Shown: piece after piece, positions 14,826 to 22,294 of the stretch
Numbering within the stretch: position 1 is the first letter of the stretch
Layout: each line of letters starts with the position of its first letter
DNA from: an uncultured bacterium
GTDB taxonomy: Bacteria > Bacillota_I > Bacilli_A > RF39 > UBA660
Assembly: GCA_949288625.1 (NCBI GenBank)
Contig: CASEKZ010000028.1
Coordinates: 1 to 22,297 of the forward strand
Length of the DNA stretch: 22,297 bases
Reading direction: 5' to 3'
Made by a program: the position numbers and the translations under genes
Notes under the pieces: generated by a model
Database searches by the model: none
Seen by the model: the letters and a program-made list of their open reading frames with translations, nothing else
Told to the model about the DNA's origin: nothing

Positions 14826-15257
14826 ATGTTTAAAAAAGAAGAGATGATTAATCCAGAAAAAACGATGATTGCTCATTTGGCTAGATTAACTGATGAAGAT
14901 TTAGAAATAAATAAGCTTGATAACGTTAGTTTAAGATGTACGAATGAGGCATACATTGTTGGAGAACTAAAAGAAACGAAAGAGGGTCTACCAATATTCT
15001 TAGATATTATGGATGAAAATTCGTTTGGATATTTATATTTCCAAACGGTTAGTGAAGCAGAGTATGCTTTAAAACCTTTTGCGAGTAATGAACTTTTTGT
15101 AATTTACGCAAAACCGCTAACTGATCTTGGTATATATAGGCCTTTATATAAAGAACATTTAAGACAAATACTAGCGGATTGTGGACTTATATTTAATTTT
15201 ATGGATGAAGAAGAAGTTAAGCAAAAAGTTAAGGTTCCAAGAATTGATATATTTTAA
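14826..15257 (+). CDS. Unrecognised 143-residue cytoplasmic protein
   Basis: I do not recognise this protein. It has no signal or membrane segment. It is mixed alpha/beta, with an N-terminal helix (KEEMINPEKTMIAHLARLTDEDLE), a central strand-rich part (CTNEAYIVGELKETKEGLPIFLDI) and an acidic C-terminal tail. The ATG at 14826 is preceded by AGAGGAG (14810-14815) and TGTTAAAAT (14782-14790), an extended -10-like word. An in-frame ATG at 14781 would overlap that promoter word. It lies 67 nt downstream of the desulfurase and ends in a long AT-rich hairpin, so it may be its own unit. A functional link to the desulfurase is possible but not supported by motifs. Confidence 0.75.
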   Translation: MFKKEEMINPEKTMIAHLARLTDEDLEINKLDNVSLRCTNEAYIVGELKETKEGLPIFLDIMDENSFGYLYFQTVSEAEYALKPFASNELFVIYAKPLTDLGIYRPLYKEHLRQILADCGLIFNFMDEEEVKQKVKVPRIDIF

Positions 15258-15312
15258 TTAATGTTTGTCGAAATTTGTTTGTCATTTTATAAAAATTAAA
15301 TATTTGTAAGAT

Positions 15313-15357
15313 AAATAAAACTAAAAACTAATTTTTAAAGTTTTTAGTTTTATTTTT
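15313..15357. terminator. Long AT-rich terminator hairpin after the 14826 gene
   Basis: Bases 15313-15329 pair with 15339-15355 in a 17-bp stem with a 9-nt loop. The T-run at 15353-15357 is largely within the stem. The word AAAAACTAATTTT inside it also resembles a ComK half-box, which I think is incidental. Confidence 0.7.
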
Positions 15358-15367
15358 GCACTATTTT

Positions 15368-15376
15368 TGTTATAAA
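15368..15376 (+). promoter_or_regulatory. Possible extended -10 promoter of ssb
   Basis: TGTTATAAA matches the extended -10 TGnTATAAT at all but the last base. There is no good -35. If used, transcription starts near 15382 and the RNA carries the inverted repeat at 15380-15440. Confidence 0.45.
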
Positions 15377-15379
15377 AGC

Positions 15380-15440
15380 TTTTTTCTTTCGGTTTGTTTT
15401 TGTTTGATAATAGAAGTATATTAATACCCGAAAGGAGAAA
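15380..15440 (+). promoter_or_regulatory. Long-range inverted repeat that could pair with the ssb ribosome binding site
   Basis: CTTTCGG (15386-15392) is the exact complement of CCGAAAG (15428-15434). Allowing two G-U pairs, pairing extends to 13 bp between 15380-15392 and 15428-15440, covering the AAAGGAG ribosome binding site (15431-15437). The intervening loop of 35 nt is AT-rich. If transcribed, the structure would hide the site; an operator on DNA is the alternative. Confidence 0.4.
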
Positions 15441-15445
15441 TTAAA

Positions 15446-15787
15446 ATGTTAAATCAATTAGTAGTAATTGGTAGGTTAGTAAAGGATCCGGAGTTAAGAA
15501 AAACGGAAAGCGGTAAAAACGTAACTAACATTACCTTAGCGGTACCAAGAAGTTATAAAAACACTAACGGAGAGTATGATACTGACTTCATTGATTGTGT
15601 ATTATGGAGCACGATAGCAGAATCCACAACGGAGTATTGTAAAAAAGGGGATTTATTGGGTGTTAAAGGTAGGGTTCAAACAAGAAAGATTGAAAAAGAA
15701 GGTGAAAAACCAAAACAAATAACTGAGATTGTGGCGGAAAAGATAACTTTTTTATCTTCAAAAAAACAAAATAAGACGGATGAGTAA
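15446..15787 (+). CDS. ssb: Short single-stranded DNA-binding protein (SsbB-like)
   Basis: An OB-fold SSB of 113 residues. MLNQLVVIGRLVKDPELR, ITLAVPRSYKN, DFIDCVLWSTIAE and KGDLLGVKGRVQTRKIEK cover the entire SSB core. The flexible C-terminal tail and the acidic DDDIPF-like tip that recruits partner proteins are absent; the protein stops at KKQNKTDE. Length and lack of tail resemble Bacillus SsbB, the competence-associated paralogue, rather than the essential SsbA, which normally lies between rpsF and rpsR. It is monocistronic, with a terminator at its stop. AAAGGAGAAATTAAA precedes the ATG. Whether it has a competence role is inference. Confidence 0.93.
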   Translation: MLNQLVVIGRLVKDPELRKTESGKNVTNITLAVPRSYKNTNGEYDTDFIDCVLWSTIAESTTEYCKKGDLLGVKGRVQTRKIEKEGEKPKQITEIVAEKITFLSSKKQNKTDE

Positions 15788-15799
15788 TCCGTTTTTTTT
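15776..15799 (+). terminator. Terminator after ssb
   Basis: ACGGAT (15776-15781) pairs with ATCCGT (15787-15792) over a GAGTA loop, then seven Ts (15793-15799). The ssb stop codon lies in the hairpin. Confidence 0.85.
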
Positions 15800-15805
15800 A
15801 AAATG

Positions 15806-15825
15806 TGATACAATTAATATATAAT
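15806..15825 (+). promoter_or_regulatory. Possible promoter region of pdp
   Basis: TGATACAAT (15806-15814) is an extended -10 word and a second TATAAT is at 15820-15825 with a weak TTTAAA at -35. Either fits the short leader before AGAGGGG. I cannot choose between them. Confidence 0.45.
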
Positions 15826-15843
15826 TATAAGAGGGGATAAAAA

Positions 15844-17118
15844 ATGAACATAATAAGTATTATTGAAAAGAAAAAAGATAAAAAAAAGTTAAGTAGTGAT
15901 GAAATTACGTACGCGGTTAACGCTTACGTGATGAATATTATATCAGATGCGCAGATGGCGGCTTTGTTAATGGCCATTTGTATAAATGGTATGGATATTG
16001 ATGAAACTTATTATTTGACCAAAGCAATGCTTGAAAGTGGTGATGTAATTGATTTATCAAGTATTGATGGTATTAAGGTTGATAAACATTCTACTGGTGG
16101 TGTAGGTGATAAAACAACGCTTGTTGTTGCACCAATCGTAGCATCATTAGGTGTTTCGGTTGCTAAATTATCAGGAAAAGGCCTTGGACATACTGGTGGT
16201 ACGATTGATAAATTAGAATCAATTAGTGGTTTTAGATCAAATCTTAAAGAAGAAGAATTTATTAATCAAGTAAAAAAAATCGGAATCGTTGATGCTGAGC
16301 AAACTAAAGAACTAGTACCTGCTGATAAAAAAATATACTCTTTAAGGGATGTTACTGGAACTACAAGATCAATACCATTAATCGCATCATCAATCATGAG
16401 TAAGAAATTAGCATCGGGGGCCGATAAGATTGTTTTAGATGTTAAAACTGGTTCTGGTGCTTTAATAACTGATTTTGAAGATTCGGTTAACTTAGCCAAG
16501 GTAATGGTTACCATTGGAAAGATGTTTAAAAAACAAACGGTTGCTTTTATAACTGATATGAACGAACCATTAGGAAACACAATAGGAAATGGTCTTGAGG
16601 TAAAAGAGGCAATTGAAACACTTAAAGGAAACGGAAATGAAAGGTTCACGGATCTTTGTCTTACTATCTCATCTTATATGATAAGTTTAGGAAAAAAAAT
16701 TTTACTTAGTGAAGCTAAAGAAATGGCTAAAAAAGCATTAGAAAGTGGGCTGGCACTTGAAAAATTTAAAGAGTTTGTTATGTATCAAGGTGGTGATATA
16801 ACAAATATTGAAGTATCTAAAAACACTTATGATGTTACTTCTATTTATGATGGTTACGTACGGGATATCGATGAGGTTATGCTTGCAAACGAGTGCTTGG
16901 TGATGGGAGCGGGAAGACTTAATAAAGATGATGAAATAAATCATGGCGTTGGTATGGTTATAAAAAAACACATAGGCGATTATGTAAGAAAAAACGAGGT
17001 GTTAGTAACCGTTTATTATGATGATAAAAAACCAAGTGATGAAAATATTTTAAAATCATTTGCGTTAAGTAAAAACAAAGATGATGGTTTTCCGATTATT
17101 TATACGGTTATTAAATAA
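15844..17118 (+). CDS. pdp: Pyrimidine-nucleoside phosphorylase
   Basis: A 424-residue enzyme that phosphorolyses thymidine/uridine to base plus (deoxy)ribose-1-phosphate in nucleoside salvage. The phosphate-binding KHSTGGVGDK (81-90) and the signature SGKGLGHTGGTIDKLES (110-126) are intact, as is the pyrimidine-binding SLRDVTGTTRSIPLIASSIMSKK region, followed by the DVKTGSGA loop. The length is typical of Firmicute Pdp. AGAGGGG precedes the ATG. The dacF-like gene starts 59 nt downstream with no clear terminator between, so the two may be co-transcribed. This fits a common Firmicute arrangement of nucleoside catabolism genes beside dacF. Confidence 0.95.
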   Translation: MNIISIIEKKKDKKKLSSDEITYAVNAYVMNIISDAQMAALLMAICINGMDIDETYYLTKAMLESGDVIDLSSIDGIKVDKHSTGGVGDKTTLVVAPIVASLGVSVAKLSGKGLGHTGGTIDKLESISGFRSNLKEEEFINQVKKIGIVDAEQTKELVPADKKIYSLRDVTGTTRSIPLIASSIMSKKLASGADKIVLDVKTGSGALITDFEDSVNLAKVMVTIGKMFKKQTVAFITDMNEPLGNTIGNGLEVKEAIETLKGNGNERFTDLCLTISSYMISLGKKILLSEAKEMAKKALESGLALEKFKEFVMYQGGDITNIEVSKNTYDVTSIYDGYVRDIDEVMLANECLVMGAGRLNKDDEINHGVGMVIKKHIGDYVRKNEVLVTVYYDDKKPSDENILKSFALSKNKDDGFPIIYTVIK

Positions 17119-17177
17119 TTAAAAACTTATATGTATAAATCATAATAAAAGACATATTTTTTATTAGAGGTGTTTAA

Positions 17178-18440
17178 ATGAAAAAAATATGTCTTTTTAT
17201 TGTTTGTGTTTTTCTTTTCGCTCCTTTTATCATAGTTAATGCAGAAAGTAGTTCTACATCAACTAAAGAAACTACTATAAACAGCGATACTTCAAACGAA
17301 TCTATTTGTACGAATGATGAGTGTATCAACACAAAAAAAAGCTCTGAGGAAGAAGAAAGTGACGGAATATTAACTGACGGAAAAAGTGCAATATTAATAG
17401 AAGCTTCAACTGGTAAAGTTTTATATGAAAAAAATGCTCATGATAGATATGCCCCGGCTTCTATGACTAAAATTATGAGCATGATATTAATTATGGAGGA
17501 AATTGAAAAAGGAAATCTTAAGTGGGATGAGATGCTTGTTACAAGTGAGCAGGCTGCATCAATGGGTGGAAGTCAAATATTTTTACAGCCCAACGAAAAA
17601 ATGAGCGTTAAGGATTTGTTTAAGGCGGTAGCAATTGGCTCTGCTAACGATGCTACGGTTGTTTTTGCAGAAAGAATCGCTGGAACAGAGGCAAAATTCG
17701 TTGAGATGATGAATGATAAAGCAAAAGAATTAGGACTTAAAGATACTAATTTTAAAAATGCGGTAGGGCTTGATGAAGCAAATCATTACTCATCAGCTTA
17801 TGACATGGCACTTATGGCACAAGAGTTAGTAAAACATGAAAAAATATTTGAATATACAACTATTTATGAAGATTATTTAAGGCAAAATACCGATAATAAA
17901 TTCTGGCTCGTGAATACTAATAAATTAATCAAAACCTACGAGGGAGCCGATGGGCTTAAGACTGGTTATACTAAAGAAGCAGGATATTGTTTAACGGCTA
18001 CCGCAAACAAAAATAACATGAGATTAATTGGAACAATCATGGGAGCTAGTGATAGCAAGTCAAGAAATAGTAACATGGCAACATTGTTAGATTACGGATA
18101 TAACTCTTATGAAATGCAGGTTGAAGTTAAAAAGGGGGAGGTTATCTCAAGAAAGAAACTTGATAAAGCAAAAAACGAAATAATTGAAATAGTTCCAAAA
18201 GAAGATGCAAGCGTACTTATTGAAAGAGGAGAAGAAAAGAAAAGTTTAAATTATGAAATTAAGTTAGATAAGATAAAATTACCAATAAAAAAAGGAAATA
18301 AAATAGGTACATTAAAGTTAAAAGAGGGTAATAAAGTAATAAGTACCGTTGATTTAACCGTTAAAAAAGACGTGGAAAAAGCTAGTATTTTAGAGCTTTA
18401 TAAAAGATCTATTAAAAGTATATTAAAAGGAGCCTATTAA
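17178..18440 (+). CDS. dacF: DacF-like D-alanyl-D-alanine carboxypeptidase (PBP5 family)
   Basis: A secreted, membrane-associated peptidoglycan carboxypeptidase of 420 residues. A signal peptide (MKKICLFIVCVFLFAPFIIV, likely cut after NA at about 22) is followed by an unusual 40-residue Ser/Thr/Glu-rich linker with two Cys. The transpeptidase fold has S95-M-T-K98, S155-A-N157 and K261-T-G263, with a PBP5 C-terminal beta domain (about 300-395) and a terminal amphipathic helix that may anchor it. Three family members (DacA, DacB, DacF) cannot be separated by motifs; DacF is suggested by adjacency to a nucleoside phosphorylase, as in Bacillus where dacF follows nucleoside genes and acts in the forespore. 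No spoIIA genes are seen downstream. A leading AGAGGTG supports the start. Confidence 0.85.
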   Translation: MKKICLFIVCVFLFAPFIIVNAESSSTSTKETTINSDTSNESICTNDECINTKKSSEEEESDGILTDGKSAILIEASTGKVLYEKNAHDRYAPASMTKIMSMILIMEEIEKGNLKWDEMLVTSEQAASMGGSQIFLQPNEKMSVKDLFKAVAIGSANDATVVFAERIAGTEAKFVEMMNDKAKELGLKDTNFKNAVGLDEANHYSSAYDMALMAQELVKHEKIFEYTTIYEDYLRQNTDNKFWLVNTNKLIKTYEGADGLKTGYTKEAGYCLTATANKNNMRLIGTIMGASDSKSRNSNMATLLDYGYNSYEMQVEVKKGEVISRKKLDKAKNEIIEIVPKEDASVLIERGEEKKSLNYEIKLDKIKLPIKKGNKIGTLKLKEGNKVISTVDLTVKKDVEKASILELYKRSIKSILKGAY

Positions 18441-18459
18441 TTTATTTAAGGCTTTTTTT
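18427..18459 (+). terminator. Terminator after the dacF-like gene
   Basis: AGCCT (18431-18435) pairs with AGGCT (18449-18453), extended outward by G-U and A-U pairs, followed by seven Ts. The loop contains the stop codon. Confidence 0.65.
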
Positions 18460-18462
18460 ACG

Positions 18463-18488
18463 TAAACTTTTTAATAAATAAAAGTTTA
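18463..18488. repeat. Inverted repeat upstream of the P-type ATPase
   Basis: TAAACTTTT (18463-18471) and AAAAGTTTA (18480-18488) form a perfect 9-bp inverted repeat with an 8-nt loop, 22 bp before the extended -10 and over the place where a -35 would be. It may be an operator or a second AT-rich hairpin belonging to the preceding terminator. Confidence 0.5.
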
Positions 18489-18510
18489 TTAGATTAAATA
18501 TTTTTGTGTC

Positions 18511-18519
18511 TGTTATAAT
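18511..18519 (+). promoter_or_regulatory. Extended -10 promoter of the P-type ATPase gene
   Basis: TGTTATAAT is a perfect extended -10. No good -35 is at the right distance. Transcription would start near 18526, only about 9 nt before the start codon; GGTGATGG serves as a weak ribosome site. Confidence 0.65.
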
Positions 18520-18534
18520 ATTATTGGTGATGGT

Positions 18535-21144
18535 ATGAAAGAAGATTATAAAAAGACAATTAACGAAATAATGGAAGTTTATGGCGCAACAAAAGATGGA
18601 TTAGGTGATGCTAATGCAAAATTAAAACTTAGAAAAAACGGAAAAAACGAGCTTAAGGAAAAGGATAAAAAAACTAAGTTACAAATATTTTTAGATCAGT
18701 TTAAGAACATGATGATTATTTTACTTATCATTGTTGGTATTTTGTCTTTTATTTATGCGATAGTAACAAAAAGTGATTTTTTAGATTCAATAGTTATTTT
18801 AGGTACTACCTTAGTTAATTGTATTATGGGTTATATGCAAGAAGCTAAAGCCGAAGATGCGGTAGGTAAATTAAAGAAGTATTCAGTTTCTTATGTTAAC
18901 GTAAAAAGAGGTGGGAAATACAAAAAAATAGATTCTAAGTATTTGGTTCCAGGTGATTTTATTACGCTTGAGGCAGGAGATAAAGTACCCGCTGATGCAA
19001 GAATAATAAACACATCTTTTGCTAAGTGTGATGAGTCTATTTTAACTGGTGAAAGTAATTCAGTATCTAAGGATAGTGAAGATATAAAAAATGATTGTTT
19101 AATATCAGAAAGAAAAAACATGCTTTATTCTGGTACTATTTTAGTAAGTGGAAAAGTAGATGCGATAGTTGTAAAAACTGGTATGTCAACCGAACTTGGT
19201 AAAATAGCATCAAGCGTTGATACTGATGCCGAACCGGTAACTCCACTTCAAATGAAAGTAAAAAAAGTAAGTAAATTTATTTCGTTTGTGGCGGCTTTTT
19301 TGGTTTTCTTCGTACTTATTTATGGTGTTATTAATAATTATGATACTTTAAACATCGTAATGCTTTGTATATCAATGATTGTTGCAAGTGTACCAGAGTG
19401 TCTACCGATTGCAATTACCGCAACACTTTCCATTGGTGTTAGTCAAATGGCAAAGAAAAAGTCAATCGTAAGAAACCTAGCTGCCATAGAAACACTTGGG
19501 GCAACCGAAGTTATTTGCACTGATAAAACGGGTACTTTAACTAAGAATCAAATGGAAGTAATAAACGTATATGCTAATAATAAAGAACTAAAAATAGAAG
19601 ATGTTAAAGAAAATAAAATGCTAGTTGAGCCAATGTTTTACGCAAACGGAGCATATTTAAACGAGGATAATTTTTATACTGGTGATTCGGTTGACGTGGC
19701 ACTTAAAAATTATATTAAAGAAAATAATATAAAAATGGATGATTATAAAAAAGTAATTGAATTACCATTTGATTCAGATCGTAAGATGATGAGTGCCGTT
19801 TACAAAGTGAAAGATAAATTAGTTTTATTTAACAAAGGGAGTTTAGAATCAGTATTAAAAAGATCATCATCTATTTTAATTGATGATAAAGAAGTTAAGT
19901 TAACTAACGCTTTAAAAGAAAGTGTCTTATCAAAAGAAAAAGAGTACTCAAATAACGCTTTAAAAGTACTTGCATATTCATATAAGGTGTTAAAAGAAAA
20001 ACCATCTAAAGATGAAGATTACTTTAAAGAAGAAAAGAACTTAGTATTTACTGGGCTTGTAGGTCTTAAAGATCCAGTAAGGCCAAACGTTAAAGACGCA
20101 ATTAAAACGTGTATGGAAGCTAACATAAGGCCGATTATGGTAACTGGTGATAATTTACCAACGGCACTTTCTGTTGCAAAAGAAATAGGAATATGTAAAA
20201 GTGATAGTGAGGGAATAAACGCATCTGAATTAAACAACTTAAGCGAAAAAGAAATGATTAAATATGCTAAAAAGTATTCTGTTTTTGCACGCGTTAGTCC
20301 AGATAATAAATTGCAACTAGTAAAAGCACTACAAAAAACTAAAAAAGTAGTTGCCATGACCGGAGACGGTGTAAACGATGCTCCAGCGATAAAGTTAGCT
20401 AACGTTGGAATCGGAATGGGTAAATCTGGTACTGATGTTACTAAAGGGGTTGCGGACGTAATTTTGTTAGATGATAGTTTTGCAACGATTACAACGGCCG
20501 TAAAAGAAGGAAGACGAATATATGATAACGTTATAAGTAATATTTTATATAACTTATCTAGTAACTTTACCGAGATTGCCATAATATTATTTGGTTTATT
20601 TACCGGTAACACAATAATTTCCGCAATCCATGTTTTATACATTGATTTAGTTGCGGATACCATTCCATCTATTACTCTTGCTTTTGAAAAATCATCTACT
20701 GGTACCATGAAAAGAAAGCCAAATGGTTTAAACAAAAGAATATTTACAAAGTTCTTTAGTGCTTTTTTAATAGCATCAGTAATATTAGAAACGTTAATTA
20801 GTTTAATTGTTTATCATCATTTTAAAGACCAAGGCGTTGTCCTTGCACAGACGCTTGCACTTTTAAGTATTATCATAAACGAGTTTGTGTTTGCATATAA
20901 CTGTAGATCACTAAAGGAAAGAATTTCAAAAAGAGGCTTTTTCTCTAATAAATATTTAAACGTTGGTATATTATTTTTACTAGTTATTCAAGTGCTTGTG
21001 TTCTTTACGCCCGTAGGAAAATTATTTGGTCTTACGATTATAAGTGTTAAACAATTTATTTTCGTAATATTAATAAACATAATATCATTTGTAATATTAG
21101 AGTTAGTTAAACCTTTATTAGTAAAATTATTTAAAGACGAATAA
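18535..21144 (+). CDS. P2-type cation-transporting ATPase, probably Ca2+
   Basis: An 869-residue ion pump, the usual P2 length. The cation-ATPase N-terminal domain is followed by M1-M2 (about 58-100), the actuator loop with TGES (171-174), M3-M4 (about 248-300) with PECLP (287-291), the phosphorylation site DKTGTLT (D330), nucleotide domain KGSLE (434-438), and the TGDGVNDAP hinge (609-617). M5 carries SSNFTE (675-680) and M6 YIDLVADTIPS (702-712), the places where calcium pumps bind Ca2+. M7-M10 follow. PEGLP is usual in M4; here G is replaced by C. The start follows GGTGATGG at 18525-18534. Calcium is favoured by homology, but Mn2+ or another cation cannot be excluded. Confidence 0.93.
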   Translation: MKEDYKKTINEIMEVYGATKDGLGDANAKLKLRKNGKNELKEKDKKTKLQIFLDQFKNMMIILLIIVGILSFIYAIVTKSDFLDSIVILGTTLVNCIMGYMQEAKAEDAVGKLKKYSVSYVNVKRGGKYKKIDSKYLVPGDFITLEAGDKVPADARIINTSFAKCDESILTGESNSVSKDSEDIKNDCLISERKNMLYSGTILVSGKVDAIVVKTGMSTELGKIASSVDTDAEPVTPLQMKVKKVSKFISFVAAFLVFFVLIYGVINNYDTLNIVMLCISMIVASVPECLPIAITATLSIGVSQMAKKKSIVRNLAAIETLGATEVICTDKTGTLTKNQMEVINVYANNKELKIEDVKENKMLVEPMFYANGAYLNEDNFYTGDSVDVALKNYIKENNIKMDDYKKVIELPFDSDRKMMSAVYKVKDKLVLFNKGSLESVLKRSSSILIDDKEVKLTNALKESVLSKEKEYSNNALKVLAYSYKVLKEKPSKDEDYFKEEKNLVFTGLVGLKDPVRPNVKDAIKTCMEANIRPIMVTGDNLPTALSVAKEIGICKSDSEGINASELNNLSEKEMIKYAKKYSVFARVSPDNKLQLVKALQKTKKVVAMTGDGVNDAPAIKLANVGIGMGKSGTDVTKGVADVILLDDSFATITTAVKEGRRIYDNVISNILYNLSSNFTEIAIILFGLFTGNTIISAIHVLYIDLVADTIPSITLAFEKSSTGTMKRKPNGLNKRIFTKFFSAFLIASVILETLISLIVYHHFKDQGVVLAQTLALLSIIINEFVFAYNCRSLKERISKRGFFSNKYLNVGILFLLVIQVLVFFTPVGKLFGLTIISVKQFIFVILINIISFVILELVKPLLVKLFKDE

Positions 21145-21170
21145 TCACTTTTTAAAGTGGTTATTTTTTT
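21141..21170 (+). terminator. Terminator after the P-type ATPase gene
   Basis: Bases 21141-21151 pair with 21154-21164 apart from one G-U, and Ts run from 21164 to 21170. The ATPase stop codon (21142-21144) is in the left arm. Confidence 0.8.
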
Positions 21171-21178
21171 GATATAAT
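21170..21178 (+). promoter_or_regulatory. Extended -10 promoter of metK
   Basis: TGATATAAT is a perfect extended -10 abutting the previous terminator; no convincing -35. The leader of about 85 nt is AT-rich and I see no SAM riboswitch fold in it. Confidence 0.6.
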
Positions 21179-21271
21179 TAATTTAACAAGATATAAAAAT
21201 AAATACTTTTATAAAATCACTAAATAATGAATAAAAAATATAATAGTATAGTAATAAAAGGAGTGTTAAGC

Positions 21272-22294
21272 ATGAAGTTATATTCAAACGAAATAGTGTT
21301 TAGAGGTCATCCTGATAAAGTGTGTGATCAGATAAGTGATGCCATTTTAGATTCGTATTTAAAAGAAGATAAGAACTCAAGATGCGCAATAGAAGTAATG
21401 GGCGGAAAAGAAAATATTTTTATAACCGGGGAGGTTACGTCTTGTGCTAAGGTAGACGTTGAAAAAATAGTTAAAAAAGTACTTAAGGACGTTGGATATA
21501 GTGCTAATTATAAAATAATAAATAACCTAGGTGTTCAAAGTAGTGATATTGCTCTTGGCGTAAATGATGATAAGTTAGGTGCAGGAGACCAGGGAATGAT
21601 GTTTGGTTTTGCATGTTCTGATACTAAAGAAATGCTTCCTTGTGCAATGGTAATTTTACAACGTTTAAGTATTTGGTATGATGATGCAAGGAAAAAGTAT
21701 AAAGATTTAATGCCTGATGGAAAAGCACAAATAACAGGCTATTATGATGATGATATGAACCTTTTAAAGATAAAGTATTTTACTATTTCTTACCAAAATA
21801 GTGAGGAAAACAGAAACTTCACTGATAAACTAATAAAAGATGAGTGCATAAAAATATGTGATGAATATAATATTAAAATTGAAAACTTTTTAATAAATCC
21901 AACCGGTAGGTTTAAAATCGGTGGCTTTGAAGGGGATTCTGGTCTTACCGGAAGAAAAATAGTAGTTGATACGTACCAGTCTTTTGCACCTGTGGGAGGC
22001 GGAGCCTTTAGTGGTAAAGACCCAACTAAAGTAGATAGATCGGCAGCTTATAAAGCAAGGTTAATTGCTAAAGAGTATTTAAAGAAGTATGATTTAAAAT
22101 GGTGTAAAGTGCAACTTAGTTACGCAATAGGAATAGAAAAGCCTCTTGCAATTTACATAACATCTAATAAAGGTGACATAAAACCTTTAGATGATTTATA
22201 TGAAAAGTGTACTCCTAAAAGCATTATAAAAGATTTAGATTTATTAAATACTTGTTATTATAAAAAGGCAATGTTTGGACATTTTGTTAATTAA
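21272..22294 (+). CDS. metK: S-adenosylmethionine synthetase, short form
   Basis: Makes SAM from methionine and ATP. The 340-residue product has the full core: FRGHPDKVCDQISDAILD (10-27), SSDIALGV (90-97), GAGDQGMMFGFA (103-114), INPTGRFKIGG (208-218), GDSGLTGRKIVVDTY (221-235) and GGGAFSGKDPTKVDRSA (242-258). Ordinary bacterial MetK has about 380-400 residues; the difference seems spread over shortened loops rather than one truncation. The segment before GGGAFSGKD is FAPV, where family members usually have ARH. I chose ATG 21272 because AAAGGAGTG (21257-21264) is 7 nt ahead and MKLYSNEIVFRGHPDK is family-like; an in-frame ATG at 21227 lacks a ribosome site. The stop is TAA at 22292-22294, 3 bases before the window end. 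Confidence 0.93.
   Translation: MKLYSNEIVFRGHPDKVCDQISDAILDSYLKEDKNSRCAIEVMGGKENIFITGEVTSCAKVDVEKIVKKVLKDVGYSANYKIINNLGVQSSDIALGVNDDKLGAGDQGMMFGFACSDTKEMLPCAMVILQRLSIWYDDARKKYKDLMPDGKAQITGYYDDDMNLLKIKYFTISYQNSEENRNFTDKLIKDECIKICDEYNIKIENFLINPTGRFKIGGFEGDSGLTGRKIVVDTYQSFAPVGGGAFSGKDPTKVDRSAAYKARLIAKEYLKKYDLKWCKVQLSYAIGIEKPLAIYITSNKGDIKPLDDLYEKCTPKSIIKDLDLLNTCYYKKAMFGHFVN

Noticed and set aside
15313..15355. ComK-type AAAA-N5-TTTT boxes upstream of ssb
   Set aside because: The match lies within a 17-bp terminator stem of the preceding gene and such words are expected by chance in this AT-rich DNA; the second box at proper spacing is missing.
20019..20735. A 238-codon minus-strand reading frame inside the P-type ATPase gene
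   Set aside because: It lies opposite the most conserved ATPase region, has no RBS and its product shows no recognisable motifs; a shadow.
21185..21271. A SAM riboswitch in the metK leader
   Set aside because: The leader is nearly all A/T and I cannot draw the GC-paired helices of S-box, SMK or SAM-II types; a covariance search would settle it.
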